From assembly GCA_002238725.1 (NCBI GenBank), contig MPMX01000001.1, positions 62,001 through 126,000 on the forward strand: 64,000 nucleotides of DNA. Direction: 5' to 3'. Source of the DNA: Rhodospirillaceae bacterium bin65. Lineage in GTDB: Bacteria > Pseudomonadota > Alphaproteobacteria > Bin65. Made by a program: the position numbers and the translations under genes. The first letter of the stretch is position 1. Each line of letters opens with the position of its first letter. The notes beneath the pieces were generated by a model. That model worked only from the letters and a program-made list of their open reading frames with translations. It was not told the DNA's origin and did not search any database. Of this stretch, positions 51,106 through 59,667 are shown in pieces.

Positions 51106-52329
51106 ATGCCTGACCGCGACTCCGCGCTGTCCTTCGACCTCAACACCATCGGCCAGGATTTTCTGGACGACCCGTTTCCCGTGTACCGTGCCCTGCGTGA
51201 GCATGACCCGGTCCATCGCAACCCGGACGGCACCTGGCTGTTGACCCGCTACGACGATGTCGTGCAATGCTTCAAGCACCCGGCCATGAGCTCCGACAAG
51301 AAGGTCGATTTCAAGCCGAAGTTCGGCGACGGGCCGCTCTACACCCACCACACCACCAGCCTCGTCTTCAACGATCCGCCGATCCATACCCGGGTCCGCC
51401 GGCTGCTCGCCGCCGCCTTTACGCCGCGCAAGATCGGCGAACTGGAGCCCCTGATCGATCGAGTGATCGACGATCTGCTGGACCGGATGGCGGCGCAGGG
51501 CCGCTTCGACGTGATCCGGGATTATGCGCTCGCCCTGCCGACGGCGATCATCTCCTTCATGCTCGGCATTCCGGAAGAGCACCGCCACCGGCTGCACGAT
51601 TTTTCAACGCTGATTCTCGGCGCGCTCGACCCTGTGGTCTCGCCGGAGAAGATGCAGGCCGGTCACGACGCGGTCGAGGAATTCGGCGCGATGCTTGAGG
51701 AACTGATCGCCGACCGGCGGTTGGAGCCGGCCTCCGGCGGACAGGGCGAAGTGCTGGCGGCGCTGATCTTCGGCGAAGTGGACGGCGAGAGGCTGTCGCT
51801 GGTCGAGCTGGTGCAGAACTGCATCTTCCTGCTCAACGCCGGCCACGAGACGACGGCCAACCTGGTCGGCAACTGCATCGACATGCTGCTCGACAATCCC
51901 GGCGAGATGCAGCGCCTGCGCGACGATCCGGACCTGATTTCATCCGCGGTCGAGGAGGCGCTGCGCTACCAGAGCCCGCTGCAGATCGGTAACCGCAAGG
52001 CGATGCAGGAAATGGAATTCGGCCCCGAAGACCGGCGTATTGCCCTGCCGGCCGGCACTTTCATCCATTGCGGCGTTGCCGCCGCCAACCGCGATCCCGA
52101 GATATTCGACGATCCAGAGAATGTCGATATCGGGCGGAACCCGAATCCCCAAATCGCGTTCGGCACCGGCAAGCATGTCTGCATGGGCAACACGCTGGGC
52201 CGGATCGAGGGCCGGGTGGCGATCGGCAAGCTGGTCGCCCGCTTCCCGAACCTGCGCCGCGACGGGCCGAGCCGTTTCCACGGCCGCGCCCGCTTCCGCG
52301 GCCTCAGCACCTTGCCGGTCGCTGTATGA
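51106..52329 (+). CDS. Cytochrome P450 (soluble bacterial type)
   Basis: A 407-residue P450. The I-helix motif is LNAGHETTANLVG, the ExxR pair is in SAVEEALRYQSP, and the haem cysteine is in FGTGKHVCMGNTLGR. The N-terminal part (FDLNTIGQDFLDDPFPVYRA) has no membrane anchor, so it is cytoplasmic and needs a ferredoxin partner that is not in the window. It looks like CYP families acting on fatty acids, terpenes or steroids. The ATG before PDRDSALSF is chosen; one 22 codons upstream lacks conserved sequence. Acyl-CoA enzymes follow on both strands. Confidence 0.93.
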   Translation: MPDRDSALSFDLNTIGQDFLDDPFPVYRALREHDPVHRNPDGTWLLTRYDDVVQCFKHPAMSSDKKVDFKPKFGDGPLYTHHTTSLVFNDPPIHTRVRRLLAAAFTPRKIGELEPLIDRVIDDLLDRMAAQGRFDVIRDYALALPTAIISFMLGIPEEHRHRLHDFSTLILGALDPVVSPEKMQAGHDAVEEFGAMLEELIADRRLEPASGGQGEVLAALIFGEVDGERLSLVELVQNCIFLLNAGHETTANLVGNCIDMLLDNPGEMQRLRDDPDLISSAVEEALRYQSPLQIGNRKAMQEMEFGPEDRRIALPAGTFIHCGVAAANRDPEIFDDPENVDIGRNPNPQIAFGTGKHVCMGNTLGRIEGRVAIGKLVARFPNLRRDGPSRFHGRARFRGLSTLPVAV

Positions 52330-52345
52330 GCGGGAGAGCCGGACT

Positions 52346-53209
52346 CTACTCCGAAACTTCGGCCCGGCCGTTATTCAGCACCACGACATCCCGCTCGACG
52401 ACCCGGGCGCGGAAGGAAACGGTGTCGCCGCTGCGCCACATTTCTGTGCGGATCGTTTCGCCCGGATAGACCGGCGCAGAGAAGCGCAGCGCCATCGACC
52501 GGATTCGCGCCGGGTTGTATTCGCAGTAGGATTTGAGAATGGCGTGGCCGGCGACGCCCCAGCTGCACAGGCCATGCAGAATCGGGCGATCGAACCCGGC
52601 AGCGCGCGCAATCGAAGGGCTTGCGTGCAGCGGGTTCGGATCGCCGGACAACCGATAAATCAGCGCCTGGTTGAGTGCGGTCGGCAGATCGCAGGTCAAG
52701 TCCGGCGCCCGGTCCGGAATCGGATGGGGCGCCGGCGCCGTCCCGGTCGAGCCGCCGCAGCCGCCGTCGCCGCGCGCGAAGGTAGTCGAGCGCAGCGTCG
52801 CCAGGGCTTCGCCGGTCTCGACCTCCCGCACCGTGCGCTGCACGAACAGCAGGGCGCCCCGGCCCGCACCCTTGTCGACGATATCGGTGACCTTTGCCGT
52901 CGCCACGACCGTCGTTGCAGCCGGCAACGGCTTGTGAAGCTCCATCGCCTGTTCGCCGTGGAGAATTCGTACCCAGTCGATTCCCGATTCCGGATGGCGC
53001 GCCCAGAAACCAGGCGGCGACAGCACGGCCGCCATCGACGGCAGAGCCAGCAGATTCGGCTCCTCGAAAACGAATCGCAGCTGCGCCTCGTCCAGCGGGT
53101 CGGCGCCGAGCCCGCAGCCAAGCGCATAAAGGATCGTATCGCGCTCCGTGTAGGTCTGCTCAACCGGCTGGAACGGCCAGTCCAGGATTGTCTGCGGATC
53201 GAGGACCAT
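52346..53209 (-). CDS. Two-hotdog MaoC/MFE-2-type enoyl-CoA hydratase
   Basis: A 287-residue double-hotdog protein like the hydratase part of peroxisomal multifunctional enzyme type 2. The N-terminal half shows YTERDTILYALGCGLGADPL and HGEQAMELHKPLP. The C-terminal half carries the active site YRLSGDPNPLHASPSIARAA, with the D/H pair, and FDRPILHGLCSWGVAGHAIL. It should hydrate trans-2-enoyl-CoA to (3R)-hydroxyacyl-CoA. The next gene upstream on this strand is an MFE-type dehydrogenase, the other activity of the same eukaryotic protein. Confidence 0.92.
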   Translation of the reverse strand: MVLDPQTILDWPFQPVEQTYTERDTILYALGCGLGADPLDEAQLRFVFEEPNLLALPSMAAVLSPPGFWARHPESGIDWVRILHGEQAMELHKPLPAATTVVATAKVTDIVDKGAGRGALLFVQRTVREVETGEALATLRSTTFARGDGGCGGSTGTAPAPHPIPDRAPDLTCDLPTALNQALIYRLSGDPNPLHASPSIARAAGFDRPILHGLCSWGVAGHAILKSYCEYNPARIRSMALRFSAPVYPGETIRTEMWRSGDTVSFRARVVERDVVVLNNGRAEVSE

Positions 53210-53220
53210 CGACCGGCCTC

Positions 53221-54141
53221 CTACACCGGATCCCAGCTGAAGACGTCGGCGGTACGCTCGAGTGGATAGAAATTCGCCTGCATGGCCGGGAAAGCGTGTT
53301 CCAGAACGGTCTCGGCCGTCCATCCGTCACCGCGCTGGACCGAGCGCAGCGGCCGCGACTGGCTCATCAGGAAAATCTCGTTGTTGCGCACTGCGAAAAC
53401 CTGGCCGCTGACCTCCTTCGCCTGGTCGGAGGCCAGCGCCACCGCCAGCGGCGCAATTTTAGCCGGGACCATTTGCTTGATCTTTTCCACCCGGGCCTGC
53501 TGCTCGGGCGTGTCCGTCGGAATGGTGCCGATCAGGCGGCTCCAGGCAAAGGGCGAGATGCAGTTGGAGCGCACGTTGAAGCGGCTCATATCGAGCGCGA
53601 CCGACTTGGACAGGCCGACGATGCCGAGCTTGGCCGCGGCATAGTTGGCCTGGCCGAAATTGCCGACCAGGCCGGTCGTCGACGTCATATGGACCATCGC
53701 GCCGCTCTCCTGTCCGCGGAACACGGTGGCGGCGGCACGGGCGATGTTAAAGCTGCCCTTCAGATGGACGGCGATGACGAGGTCCCAGTCCTCTTCCGTC
53801 ATCTTGTGGAAGATCGCGTCACGCAGGATGCCGGCATTGTTGACGACGATATCGAGCCCGCCAAGTTCCTCCCAGGCCTGGTCCACCATGCCCTGCGCCG
53901 CCGCAAAGCCGGCGACGCTGTCGGTGTTGGCGGCCGCCTTGCCACCCATAGCCTCGATCTCCCGGACGACCGCCATGGCCGGCGAATCGGAAGCGCCTTC
54001 GCCGGTCTCCGAGCCGCCCAAATCATTGATCAGCACCCGGGCGCCCTGCCCAGCCATCTGCAGCGCGATATCCCGCCCGACGCCCCGGCCTGCGCCGGTC
54101 ACCAGTGCCACCTTGCCTTCCAGCAATCCGCTTCCAGCCAT
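53221..54141 (-). CDS. MFE-2-type (3R)-hydroxyacyl-CoA dehydrogenase (SDR)
   Basis: An SDR of 306 residues, longer than the usual 250, and similar to the dehydrogenase domain of peroxisomal multifunctional enzyme 2. It has VTGAGRGVGRDIALQMAGQG, the insertion INDLGGSETGEGAS after strand two, NNAGILRDAIFHKMTEEDWD, the active serine in TSTTGLVG and catalytic YAAAK in NYAAAKLGIVGLSKS. The ATG before AGSGLLEG fits the family; one ten codons upstream is possible. With the hydratase 11 bases downstream it forms a split MFE-2 unit for beta-oxidation-like steps. Confidence 0.92.
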   Translation of the reverse strand: MAGSGLLEGKVALVTGAGRGVGRDIALQMAGQGARVLINDLGGSETGEGASDSPAMAVVREIEAMGGKAAANTDSVAGFAAAQGMVDQAWEELGGLDIVVNNAGILRDAIFHKMTEEDWDLVIAVHLKGSFNIARAAATVFRGQESGAMVHMTSTTGLVGNFGQANYAAAKLGIVGLSKSVALDMSRFNVRSNCISPFAWSRLIGTIPTDTPEQQARVEKIKQMVPAKIAPLAVALASDQAKEVSGQVFAVRNNEIFLMSQSRPLRSVQRGDGWTAETVLEHAFPAMQANFYPLERTADVFSWDPV

Positions 54142-54177
54142 CTTGCGATTTTCCTCGTCCGGAAACTCCAATATGCC

Positions 54178-54222
54178 GCCGGGTAATACGCTTGATTATC
54201 CTTTGCAAGGGCATTACCCGGC
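54178..54222. promoter_or_regulatory. Inverted repeat between divergent SDR and enoyl-CoA hydratase genes
   Basis: GCCGGGTAAT and ATTACCCGGC are perfect 10-bp arms 25 bases apart, located between two divergent acyl-CoA genes. The arms could be two operator half-sites on one face of the helix, for a repressor controlling both directions. No T-run follows on either strand. Confidence 0.5.
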
Positions 54223-54269
54223 AGTAATCGCATGGCGCCGGCGCTTCCGGCCAAGCAGGGGACAGCTTC

Positions 54270-55097
54270 ATGACCGACATTGGCAACATCAATCCGGCGA
54301 TCGCCTTCAGGGTGGACGGCGGTATCGGCTTCGCCACCATGGCGCGGCCCCGGCAGCACAACGCCTTCACCGACGAGTTCCTCACTTGCATCAAGGAGAT
54401 TACTGCCGAGGTCAAAGACCGCAACGATATCGACGCCCTGATTCTGACCGGCACCGACGGCACGTTTTGCGCGGGCGGCAACGTCAAGGGGATGGCCCGG
54501 CGGAAGGATTCCGGCGGTGCGCCGGTCGAGGACATGCGCGAGCGGCTCTATGGTGTGCACGACTGGCTACAGCCTCTGCGCAGCCTTAACGTGCCGGTGA
54601 TCGCGGCGGTCGACGGGCCGGCCTATGGCGGCGGATTCGGCCTCGCCTTGTGCGCCGACTTCGTCCTGGCCTCGGAGCGGGCGCGCTTCTGCTCGGCGTT
54701 CGGCCGCATCGGCCTGATCCCGGATTGCGCCCTCCTGTTCACCCTGCCGCGCATGGTGGGCATGCAGCGGGCGAAAGAGATCGTGTATACCGGCCGGCCG
54801 GTCGGCGCGCAGGAAGCGAAAGAACTCGGCCTGGTCATGGAGGTTCATCCGTCAGAAGACCTGGCGTCGGCCACGCTGACCCTGGCACGGCGGATGCAGC
54901 AGGGCAGCAGGGCCGCTTTCGGCCTGACCAAGAGGATCGTCAACCAGGCTTTCGACATCGACGCAAACGGCCTGATCGAAATGGAGGCGGCCGGGCAGGC
55001 GATCTGCCTGAGCAGCGCTTATCACGCCGACGCGGTCGGCCGCTTCAAGGCCAAGCAGCCTTTGAAGTTCAACTGGGAAGCGGTAGAAGCCGCGTAA
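54270..55097 (+). CDS. Enoyl-CoA hydratase/isomerase (crotonase family)
   Basis: A crotonase-fold protein of 275 residues. It has the first oxyanion-hole segment DGTFCAGGNVKGMARR, the second DGPAYGGGFGLALCADFVLA, then FGRIGLIPDCALLFTLPRMV with a Glu/Asp-poor active site, and a C-terminal KFNWEAVEAA tail. D141-type acid placement suggests hydratase, isomerase or a hydrolase of this broad family; which one is not clear. It diverges from the MFE-type dehydrogenase and probably shares its regulation. An arylsulfotransferase-like gene follows after 61 bases. Confidence 0.91.
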   Translation: MTDIGNINPAIAFRVDGGIGFATMARPRQHNAFTDEFLTCIKEITAEVKDRNDIDALILTGTDGTFCAGGNVKGMARRKDSGGAPVEDMRERLYGVHDWLQPLRSLNVPVIAAVDGPAYGGGFGLALCADFVLASERARFCSAFGRIGLIPDCALLFTLPRMVGMQRAKEIVYTGRPVGAQEAKELGLVMEVHPSEDLASATLTLARRMQQGSRAAFGLTKRIVNQAFDIDANGLIEMEAAGQAICLSSAYHADAVGRFKAKQPLKFNWEAVEAA

Positions 55098-55158
55098 GTG
55101 CCAGCCGAACCCGCGTAAACTGGCGCTGGCCCATTCCAGCCCCAGCGGAGCACTGCCG

Positions 55159-56256
55159 ATGCCGCCCGCCTTCGACCAGCAAGTCCTCCGCCGCACCATG
55201 CGGACCGGCGTCACCGGCCACAACAGGGAGAAAGCCGAGCAAGGCTATGTGCTCTACACGCCGCTCGGCGGGCCGGGGCGGACGCTGCTGATCGACATGG
55301 CGGGCGAGACCGTCCACGAATGGACCCACGACCGGCGGCCCGGCCTGTACGGCGATCTCCTGCCGAACGGCAACCTGCTCTACGGCGCGAAAGTCCAGGA
55401 CGCGACCTGGGACCTCTTCTACATGTGGAAGGCGTTCAAGGGCGGCGAAATCCGCGAGGTCGCGCCGGATGGCGCGGTCCTGTGGCGCCATGCCGATCCG
55501 ATGCATCATCACGACCAGCGCCGCACCGAAGCCGGCACGACGCTCTACATGTCGCTGGAGAAGGTCCCGGACGAGTTGGAGAAGCGCATCCACGGCGGCC
55601 ACCGGCCGCCCGACGGCAAGGGCATGTATGCCGACATGATCGTCGAAGTCGACGCCGCCGGCGCGGAAATCTGGCGCTGGCGTGCGATCGAGCACCTCGA
55701 TCCGGAACTGGAGCGCCTGTCCGACAGCGAGCCGCGCTGGGAATGGACCCACGGCAACACGGTGGCGCCGCTGGGCGACGACCGGGTGGTGTTCTCGATG
55801 CGCGCGACATCGACCATCGGCATCATCGACAAGGCGAGCGGCAAGGTCGTCTGGCGCTACCGGGTGCCCCAGATGGGCGGCCAGCACGATCCCCGGCCCC
55901 TGCCCAACGGCAACCTGCTGGTCTACGACAACGGCACCCAGCGGCGCTGGATGGGCGTGCTGCCGCACAGCCGGGTGTTCGAGATCGATCCCCGGACCGA
56001 CGAGATCGTCTGGGAATATGTCGATACGCCGCCGTTCAATTTCTACAGCCAGCAGATTTCCGGCGCGGTGCGCCTGCCCGGCGGCAACACACTGATCTGC
56101 GAGGGCGTTCGCGGCCGCATTTTCCAGGTGACGCCCGAGGGCGAAACCGTATGGGAATTCATCAACCCGATCTTCGGCGAGACCGTGATGGGCTTCGACG
56201 TCAACATGGTCTTCCGCGCGTTTTTCTACACGCGCGAAGAAGTGCCGTTCCTGTAG
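55159..56256 (+). CDS. Arylsulfotransferase (ASST)-like beta-propeller protein
   Basis: A 365-residue protein made of repeated propeller blades: GYVLYTPLGGPGRTLLIDMA, LLPNGNLLYGAKVQDATWD, WEWTHGNTVAPLGDDRVVFS, GGQHDPRPLPNGNLLVYDNG and RVFEIDPRTDEIVWEYVDTP. Such proteins are annotated as arylsulfotransferase family; true ASSTs use a histidine that carries sulfate, and candidates here are the HHHD cluster after ADPM and H in EWTHGNT. No signal peptide is seen, unlike periplasmic ASSTs, so the role is open. It follows the crotonase gene and is convergent with ispH. Confidence 0.85.
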   Translation: MPPAFDQQVLRRTMRTGVTGHNREKAEQGYVLYTPLGGPGRTLLIDMAGETVHEWTHDRRPGLYGDLLPNGNLLYGAKVQDATWDLFYMWKAFKGGEIREVAPDGAVLWRHADPMHHHDQRRTEAGTTLYMSLEKVPDELEKRIHGGHRPPDGKGMYADMIVEVDAAGAEIWRWRAIEHLDPELERLSDSEPRWEWTHGNTVAPLGDDRVVFSMRATSTIGIIDKASGKVVWRYRVPQMGGQHDPRPLPNGNLLVYDNGTQRRWMGVLPHSRVFEIDPRTDEIVWEYVDTPPFNFYSQQISGAVRLPGGNTLICEGVRGRIFQVTPEGETVWEFINPIFGETVMGFDVNMVFRAFFYTREEVPFL

Positions 56257-56274
56257 GTAGACGGTCCGCCGATC

Positions 56275-57201
56275 TCAGGCGGCGCGCAACTGCTCCGGCA
56301 GCTTGAAGCGGATATGCTCTTCGATGCCGTCCATGATCGACAGATCGATCGGGGCGATTTCGCGCAAACGGTCGATAACCTCGTCGACCAGATGCTCCGG
56401 AGTCGAGGCGCCGGCCGTGACCCCGACCGCGGCCACCCCTTCGAACCAGTCCGGATCGACGGCGACCACATCCTCAACGAGATAGCTCGGTGTGCCGACT
56501 TCGCCGCCGATCTCACGCAGCCGGTTGGAGTTGGAGCTGTTCTGCGCCCCTACGACCAGGATGAGATCGACGGAATCCGACAGCTTGCGCACTGCCGCCT
56601 GGCGGTTCTGGGTGGCGTAGCAGATGTCCTTGACGTCGGGTCCGGCGATCTTCGGAAACCGCGTCTTCAGGGCCTCGATGACATCGCGGGTGTCGTCGAC
56701 CGACAGGGTGGTCTGGGTGACATAGGCGAGCTTGTCGGGATGGCCGGGCGAAAGCGTTGCGACATCGCCGGCATCCTGCACCAGATGCACGACACCGGGG
56801 ATCCGGCCCATCGTGCCGATCACCTCGGGATGGCCTTCATGGCCGATCAGGACGACTTCAAATCCCCTTTCGGCATAGCGCTGGCCTTCCTTGTGCACCT
56901 TGGCAACCAGCGGGCAGGTCGCGTCGAGCACCGGAAGGTCGCGGTCGGCGGCGGTATCCTCGACCGTCTGGGCCACGCCGTGGGCGCTGAAGACAGTGAT
57001 CGCGCCATCCGGGATCTCGTGTAGCTCCTCTACGAAGCGGGCGCCCTTGGCGGTCAATTCCTTGACCACCCGTTTGTTGTGCACGATTTCGTGGCGCACA
57101 TAGACTGGCGGCCCGTAGCGATCCAGCGCCTTCTCGACGATTTCGATTGCGCGTTCTACGCCGGCGCAGAAACCGCGCGGCTGGGCGAGAATTACTCTCA
57201 T
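56275..57201 (-). CDS. ispH: 4-hydroxy-3-methylbut-2-enyl diphosphate reductase
   Basis: IspH makes IPP and DMAPP in the last step of the MEP isoprenoid pathway, using a 4Fe-4S cluster. The 308-residue protein has C12 in [28 protein letters not shown] with a phosphate-binding histidine, VFSAHGVAQ, the second cysteine in [12 protein letters not shown], and the third in [13 protein letters not shown]. The downstream [14 protein letters not shown] and [13 protein letters not shown] are also family landmarks. AAGGAG precedes the ATG by seven bases. It is a housekeeping gene with no obvious operon partner here. Confidence 0.97.
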   Translation of the reverse strand: MRVILAQPRGFCAGVERAIEIVEKALDRYGPPVYVRHEIVHNKRVVKELTAKGARFVEELHEIPDGAITVFSAHGVAQTVEDTAADRDLPVLDATCPLVAKVHKEGQRYAERGFEVVLIGHEGHPEVIGTMGRIPGVVHLVQDAGDVATLSPGHPDKLAYVTQTTLSVDDTRDVIEALKTRFPKIAGPDVKDICYATQNRQAAVRKLSDSVDLILVVGAQNSSNSNRLREIGGEVGTPSYLVEDVVAVDPDWFEGVAAVGVTAGASTPEHLVDEVIDRLREIAPIDLSIMDGIEEHIRFKLPEQLRAA

Positions 57202-57451
57202 CGCGAACTCCTTGGATATATTCAGCAGGTAGCGCCGGACAGTCGCAGCGTCAACCGGTGCAACTCCGGAGCCGCGCCGTTTCCGGAAAGCGCAGGTCTG
57301 CCCGCAGGAACCGATTGAGCGCCCGTTCCGGCCGGGCAGTTTCACTACCGCGCCGGCACTGCGCGCCGTCGCGCCGAATCGTACCGGATTTCTGGCCGAG
57401 GCAGATCGCGCCCGGCTCGGCGGCAGACAGGCCGCCCAGGCGCGATAGGCG

Positions 57452-58312
57452 TTACGCCGCCAGCTCCTCGCCCTCCAGGGTGATGCGGTGCATCAGGCGG
57501 CGGTGGCCGTGATAATCGTTGAGCGCGTAGTGCCAGGACGCCCGGTTGTCCCAGAAGGCGACGGAACCCGGCTGCCACTGGAAGCGGTAGGTGTGCTCCG
57601 GCTTGGCGACATGGGCGTAGAGATAGTCGAGCAACGGCTTGCTCTCGGCATCGGTCCAGCCGTCGAAGCGCAGGGTGAAGCCCGGGTTGACGTAGAGCGA
57701 GGGCTTGCCGCCGATCGGGTGGCGGATGACGACCGGATGGACGGAATCCTGCGTCGCCGCCTCGGCGTTGCCATAGTGCTCCGCCTGAATTTCCTCGTTT
57801 GCACCGCCCGCCTCCGCGCCGAACACATGGCGGCTGGAATGCACCGCGCGCAGCCCGGAAAGCATCTTCTTCATGCCGTCGGACAGGGTCTCCCACGCCG
57901 CGCAGGTGCTGGCAAACAGGGTGTCGCCGCCATGGGGCGGGGTCTCGACCGCTACCAGGATCGAGCCGAGCGCCGGTTCCTCGTCATAGCTGTGATCGGT
58001 GTGCCAGCCGCCGCCGATATTGTTTTTCTGGTCAGGCTCCTTGAGCACGGTCGCGACTTCGGGGTGGGTCTCGGTCGGCTTGAAGAATCGGTTGATGTTG
58101 ATCTCGCCGATCTTGCGGGCGAACGCGATGTGGGCGTCCGGATCGAGGTTCTGATCGCGAAAGAACAGCACGCCGTGACGCCCCAGCGCGAGCCGGATCG
58201 CCGCCGCCTGCCCGGCGCCGATCGTCCGCAGGTCGATATCGTTGACGAACGCCCCGACCCCGCCGCCGGACGGCGAAATGTCGAGGCCGATCAATTCCAT
58301 CGAATCGGGCAT
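57452..58312 (-). CDS. TauD/TfdA-family Fe(II)/2-oxoglutarate dioxygenase
   Basis: A 286-residue dioxygenase of the TauD family. The iron triad is HxD...[19 protein letters not shown] gives the first His and Asp, and [17 protein letters not shown] gives the last His with the arginine that holds 2-oxoglutarate. [20 protein letters not shown] and [10 protein letters not shown] are also typical. Substrates in this family include taurine, sulfonates, phenoxy acids and amines; which applies here is unknown. It lies 45 bases downstream of a remnant of the hutU 3' end. Confidence 0.93.
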   Translation of the reverse strand: MPDSMELIGLDISPSGGGVGAFVNDIDLRTIGAGQAAAIRLALGRHGVLFFRDQNLDPDAHIAFARKIGEININRFFKPTETHPEVATVLKEPDQKNNIGGGWHTDHSYDEEPALGSILVAVETPPHGGDTLFASTCAAWETLSDGMKKMLSGLRAVHSSRHVFGAEAGGANEEIQAEHYGNAEAATQDSVHPVVIRHPIGGKPSLYVNPGFTLRFDGWTDAESKPLLDYLYAHVAKPEHTYRFQWQPGSVAFWDNRASWHYALNDYHGHRRLMHRITLEGEELAA

Positions 58313-58349
58313 GGCGCGTTTCCTTCCGGTCCGCCGCGGTTATGCGCCG

Positions 58350-58386
58350 CCGCCCCTCACCCGTCAAGAAACGGCAGGTTCAGCCC
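58350..58386 (-). repeat. Remnant copy of the hutU 3' end (left direct repeat)
   Basis: These 37 bases match the hutU stop region 1,281 bases to the right at 34 positions by hand alignment. Read on the minus strand the copy still encodes RGLNLPFLDG and a stop, against [10 protein letters not shown] and a stop in hutU. It is therefore a fragment of a hutU tail, not a chance repeat. It bounds the left side of a 1.2-kb segment with a different character. Confidence 0.8.
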
Positions 58387-58522
58387 ACGCTCACGGGTGA
58401 TAGGGCCACTTCGATATGCACCGGGTCAATCATTCGAACCGGACGCGGCTTGTCCATGTATTTTGACCTCTGTGGCCTTATCTTGCTTTTGACTTACTAA
58501 ATTCTTCGTGAGGTTTCCCACG

Positions 58523-58795
58523 ATGTCGCCGTCGGATCGGCTTACCGCAACCGTCTCGACCAAGGGCCAGGTGATCCTGCCCAAGGCGATCCGCCGGGCC
58601 CTGCGCTGGGAGGCCGGAACGCGTCTGCCGGTGAAAAGTACGCCGAAGGGCGTGTTGCTGAAGCCCGAACCCGTGTTCGTAGAGACTCGGCTCGAAGAGG
58701 TGTTCGGACGCCTCGCCTACCAAGGTACGCCAAAGACCTTGGAAGGGATGGATGCAGGAGTCCTGGCAGAGGCGAAGCGGCGCCATAAATCGTGA
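58523..58795 (+). CDS. AbrB/MazE/SpoVT-type antitoxin-like DNA-binding protein without a toxin gene
   Basis: A 90-residue protein whose swapped-hairpin DNA-binding domain is plain: LTATVSTKGQVILPKAIRRA near residues 7-26, then WEAGTRLPVKSTPKGVLLK. A C-terminal tail (VFGRLAYQGTPKTLEGMDAG) is of the kind that wraps a VapC-like toxin. In this VapB group a PIN-domain toxin normally follows and overlaps the stop. Here only a 43-codon frame follows, which has no PIN motif. GAGG lies about nine bases before the ATG. It lies inside the segment flanked by hutU-tail repeats. Confidence 0.85.
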   Translation: MSPSDRLTATVSTKGQVILPKAIRRALRWEAGTRLPVKSTPKGVLLKPEPVFVETRLEEVFGRLAYQGTPKTLEGMDAGVLAEAKRRHKS

Positions 58796-59235
58796 CGCCC
58801 TCCGCTCCGAAGAGACAGGGCGACGAAAGCCGCCCGGAAAAGCCCGCGTTCAAACGCAAGCTCGAATATCGCGGTGATGCTTCGCTTCGCCGGCGGGAAG
58901 GCGCCCGCACAGGCTCGTGAATTTTCACCTATATTTTTACTATTTTCCTTGACATTCCGATTTTTGCTTCCTATATCGGTTCCCGTCAACGCCCGAAATG
59001 CGCCCGGGGCGCCCCGCGGGCGTCTTTTCCGTCCGATTCCCGCCGCCGATCCCGTTCGTTGACCCCTGGCGGCGGGTCGCAGCCGTGGGCGTTGCAAGCG
59101 CCCGGCCCGCGATACGGCGCGGCACCCGGAGCGCTGTGGGGCGCGGCCCGAATCGCTGCGAAAAGAGCCGTTCCGGCGCATTGTCTGCAAAACGGGATGC
59201 GCGCGCCGCCTGGATCGGGAACACCGGCCAACCCT

Positions 59236-59296
59236 CTGTTTTTCCGGACCATTCGCCGGAAACGTGTCGCGGACGGCCGGGCAAAAGCACAAGGAT
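59236..59296. repeat. Diverged ~60-bp repeat, copy 1
   Basis: It begins CTGTTTTTCCG, contains TTCGCCGGAA and GCAAAA, and ends AAGGAT. It is about 70% identical by hand alignment to copy 2, 243 bases to the right. Its inner part can fold through CCGG/CCGG pairing, but no long stem is seen. Confidence 0.55.
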
Positions 59297-59478
59297 TATT
59301 ATCCTTCCGCGCGGGTTTTTGTGTCACAACCGGCAGCGCGCGCCGGGCCGCCGCTGTCTCGAAAAGCGAGGCGGTGCAAGGCGTTGCCGGAAGCGCCCCG
59401 CGCTGCGGCCGGCCGTCCCGGCGAAATTTTTCAGAAAGATGGAACGGTCTGTACAGTTCAGGAAAGCCGATCAAACTT

Positions 59479-59538
59479 CTGTTTTTCCGCCCTATTTGCC
59501 GGAATCGAATACTGAACGATCATGCAAAAACGAAGGAT
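59479..59538. repeat. Diverged ~60-bp repeat, copy 2
   Basis: It begins CTGTTTTTCCG, contains TTTGCCGGAA and GCAAAA, and ends AAGGAT. The match to copy 1 extends weakly upstream as well (a shared C-C/T-CGGCG and following A/T-rich run). It may be part of a decayed tandem array. Confidence 0.55.
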
Positions 59539-59630
59539 GGCGATCCGGTCGTGTCCCGGTTCGGCTTGTGGCGGTTTATCCTGCATTTCTGCCATTTTTC
59601 GTTGTTGGAGTTCAGGCCGCCGGTTTGTCA

Positions 59631-59667
59631 CCGCCCCTCACCCACCCAGAAACGGCAGGTTCAGCCC
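59631..59667 (-). repeat. hutU 3' end (right direct repeat, the functional copy)
   Basis: This is the genuine hutU C-terminus and stop, matching the remnant at 58,350-58,386 at 34 of 37 positions. A further CGGTT a few bases to the left of each copy suggests the duplicated stretch was originally about 50 bp. Confidence 0.8.

Larger units (their letters stand above)
58796..59637. other. Non-coding stretch with diverged repeats inside the hutU-tail-flanked segment
   Basis: No gene is supported over these 842 bases. An AT-rich island near 58,920-58,985 contains several T-runs. Further right, two diverged copies of a ~60-bp unit occur about 243 bases apart, each starting CTGTTTTTCCG and ending AAGGAT. 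The sequence before each copy is also weakly similar, so the original unit may have been about 240 bp. Open frames cross the stretch on both strands, but none has a family motif. Confidence 0.5.

Noticed and set aside
58793-58924. GTG-started 43-codon frame overlapping the antitoxin stop, as a possible toxin
   Set aside because: It is short and basic with none of the acidic residues of a PIN domain and no similarity to other small toxins.
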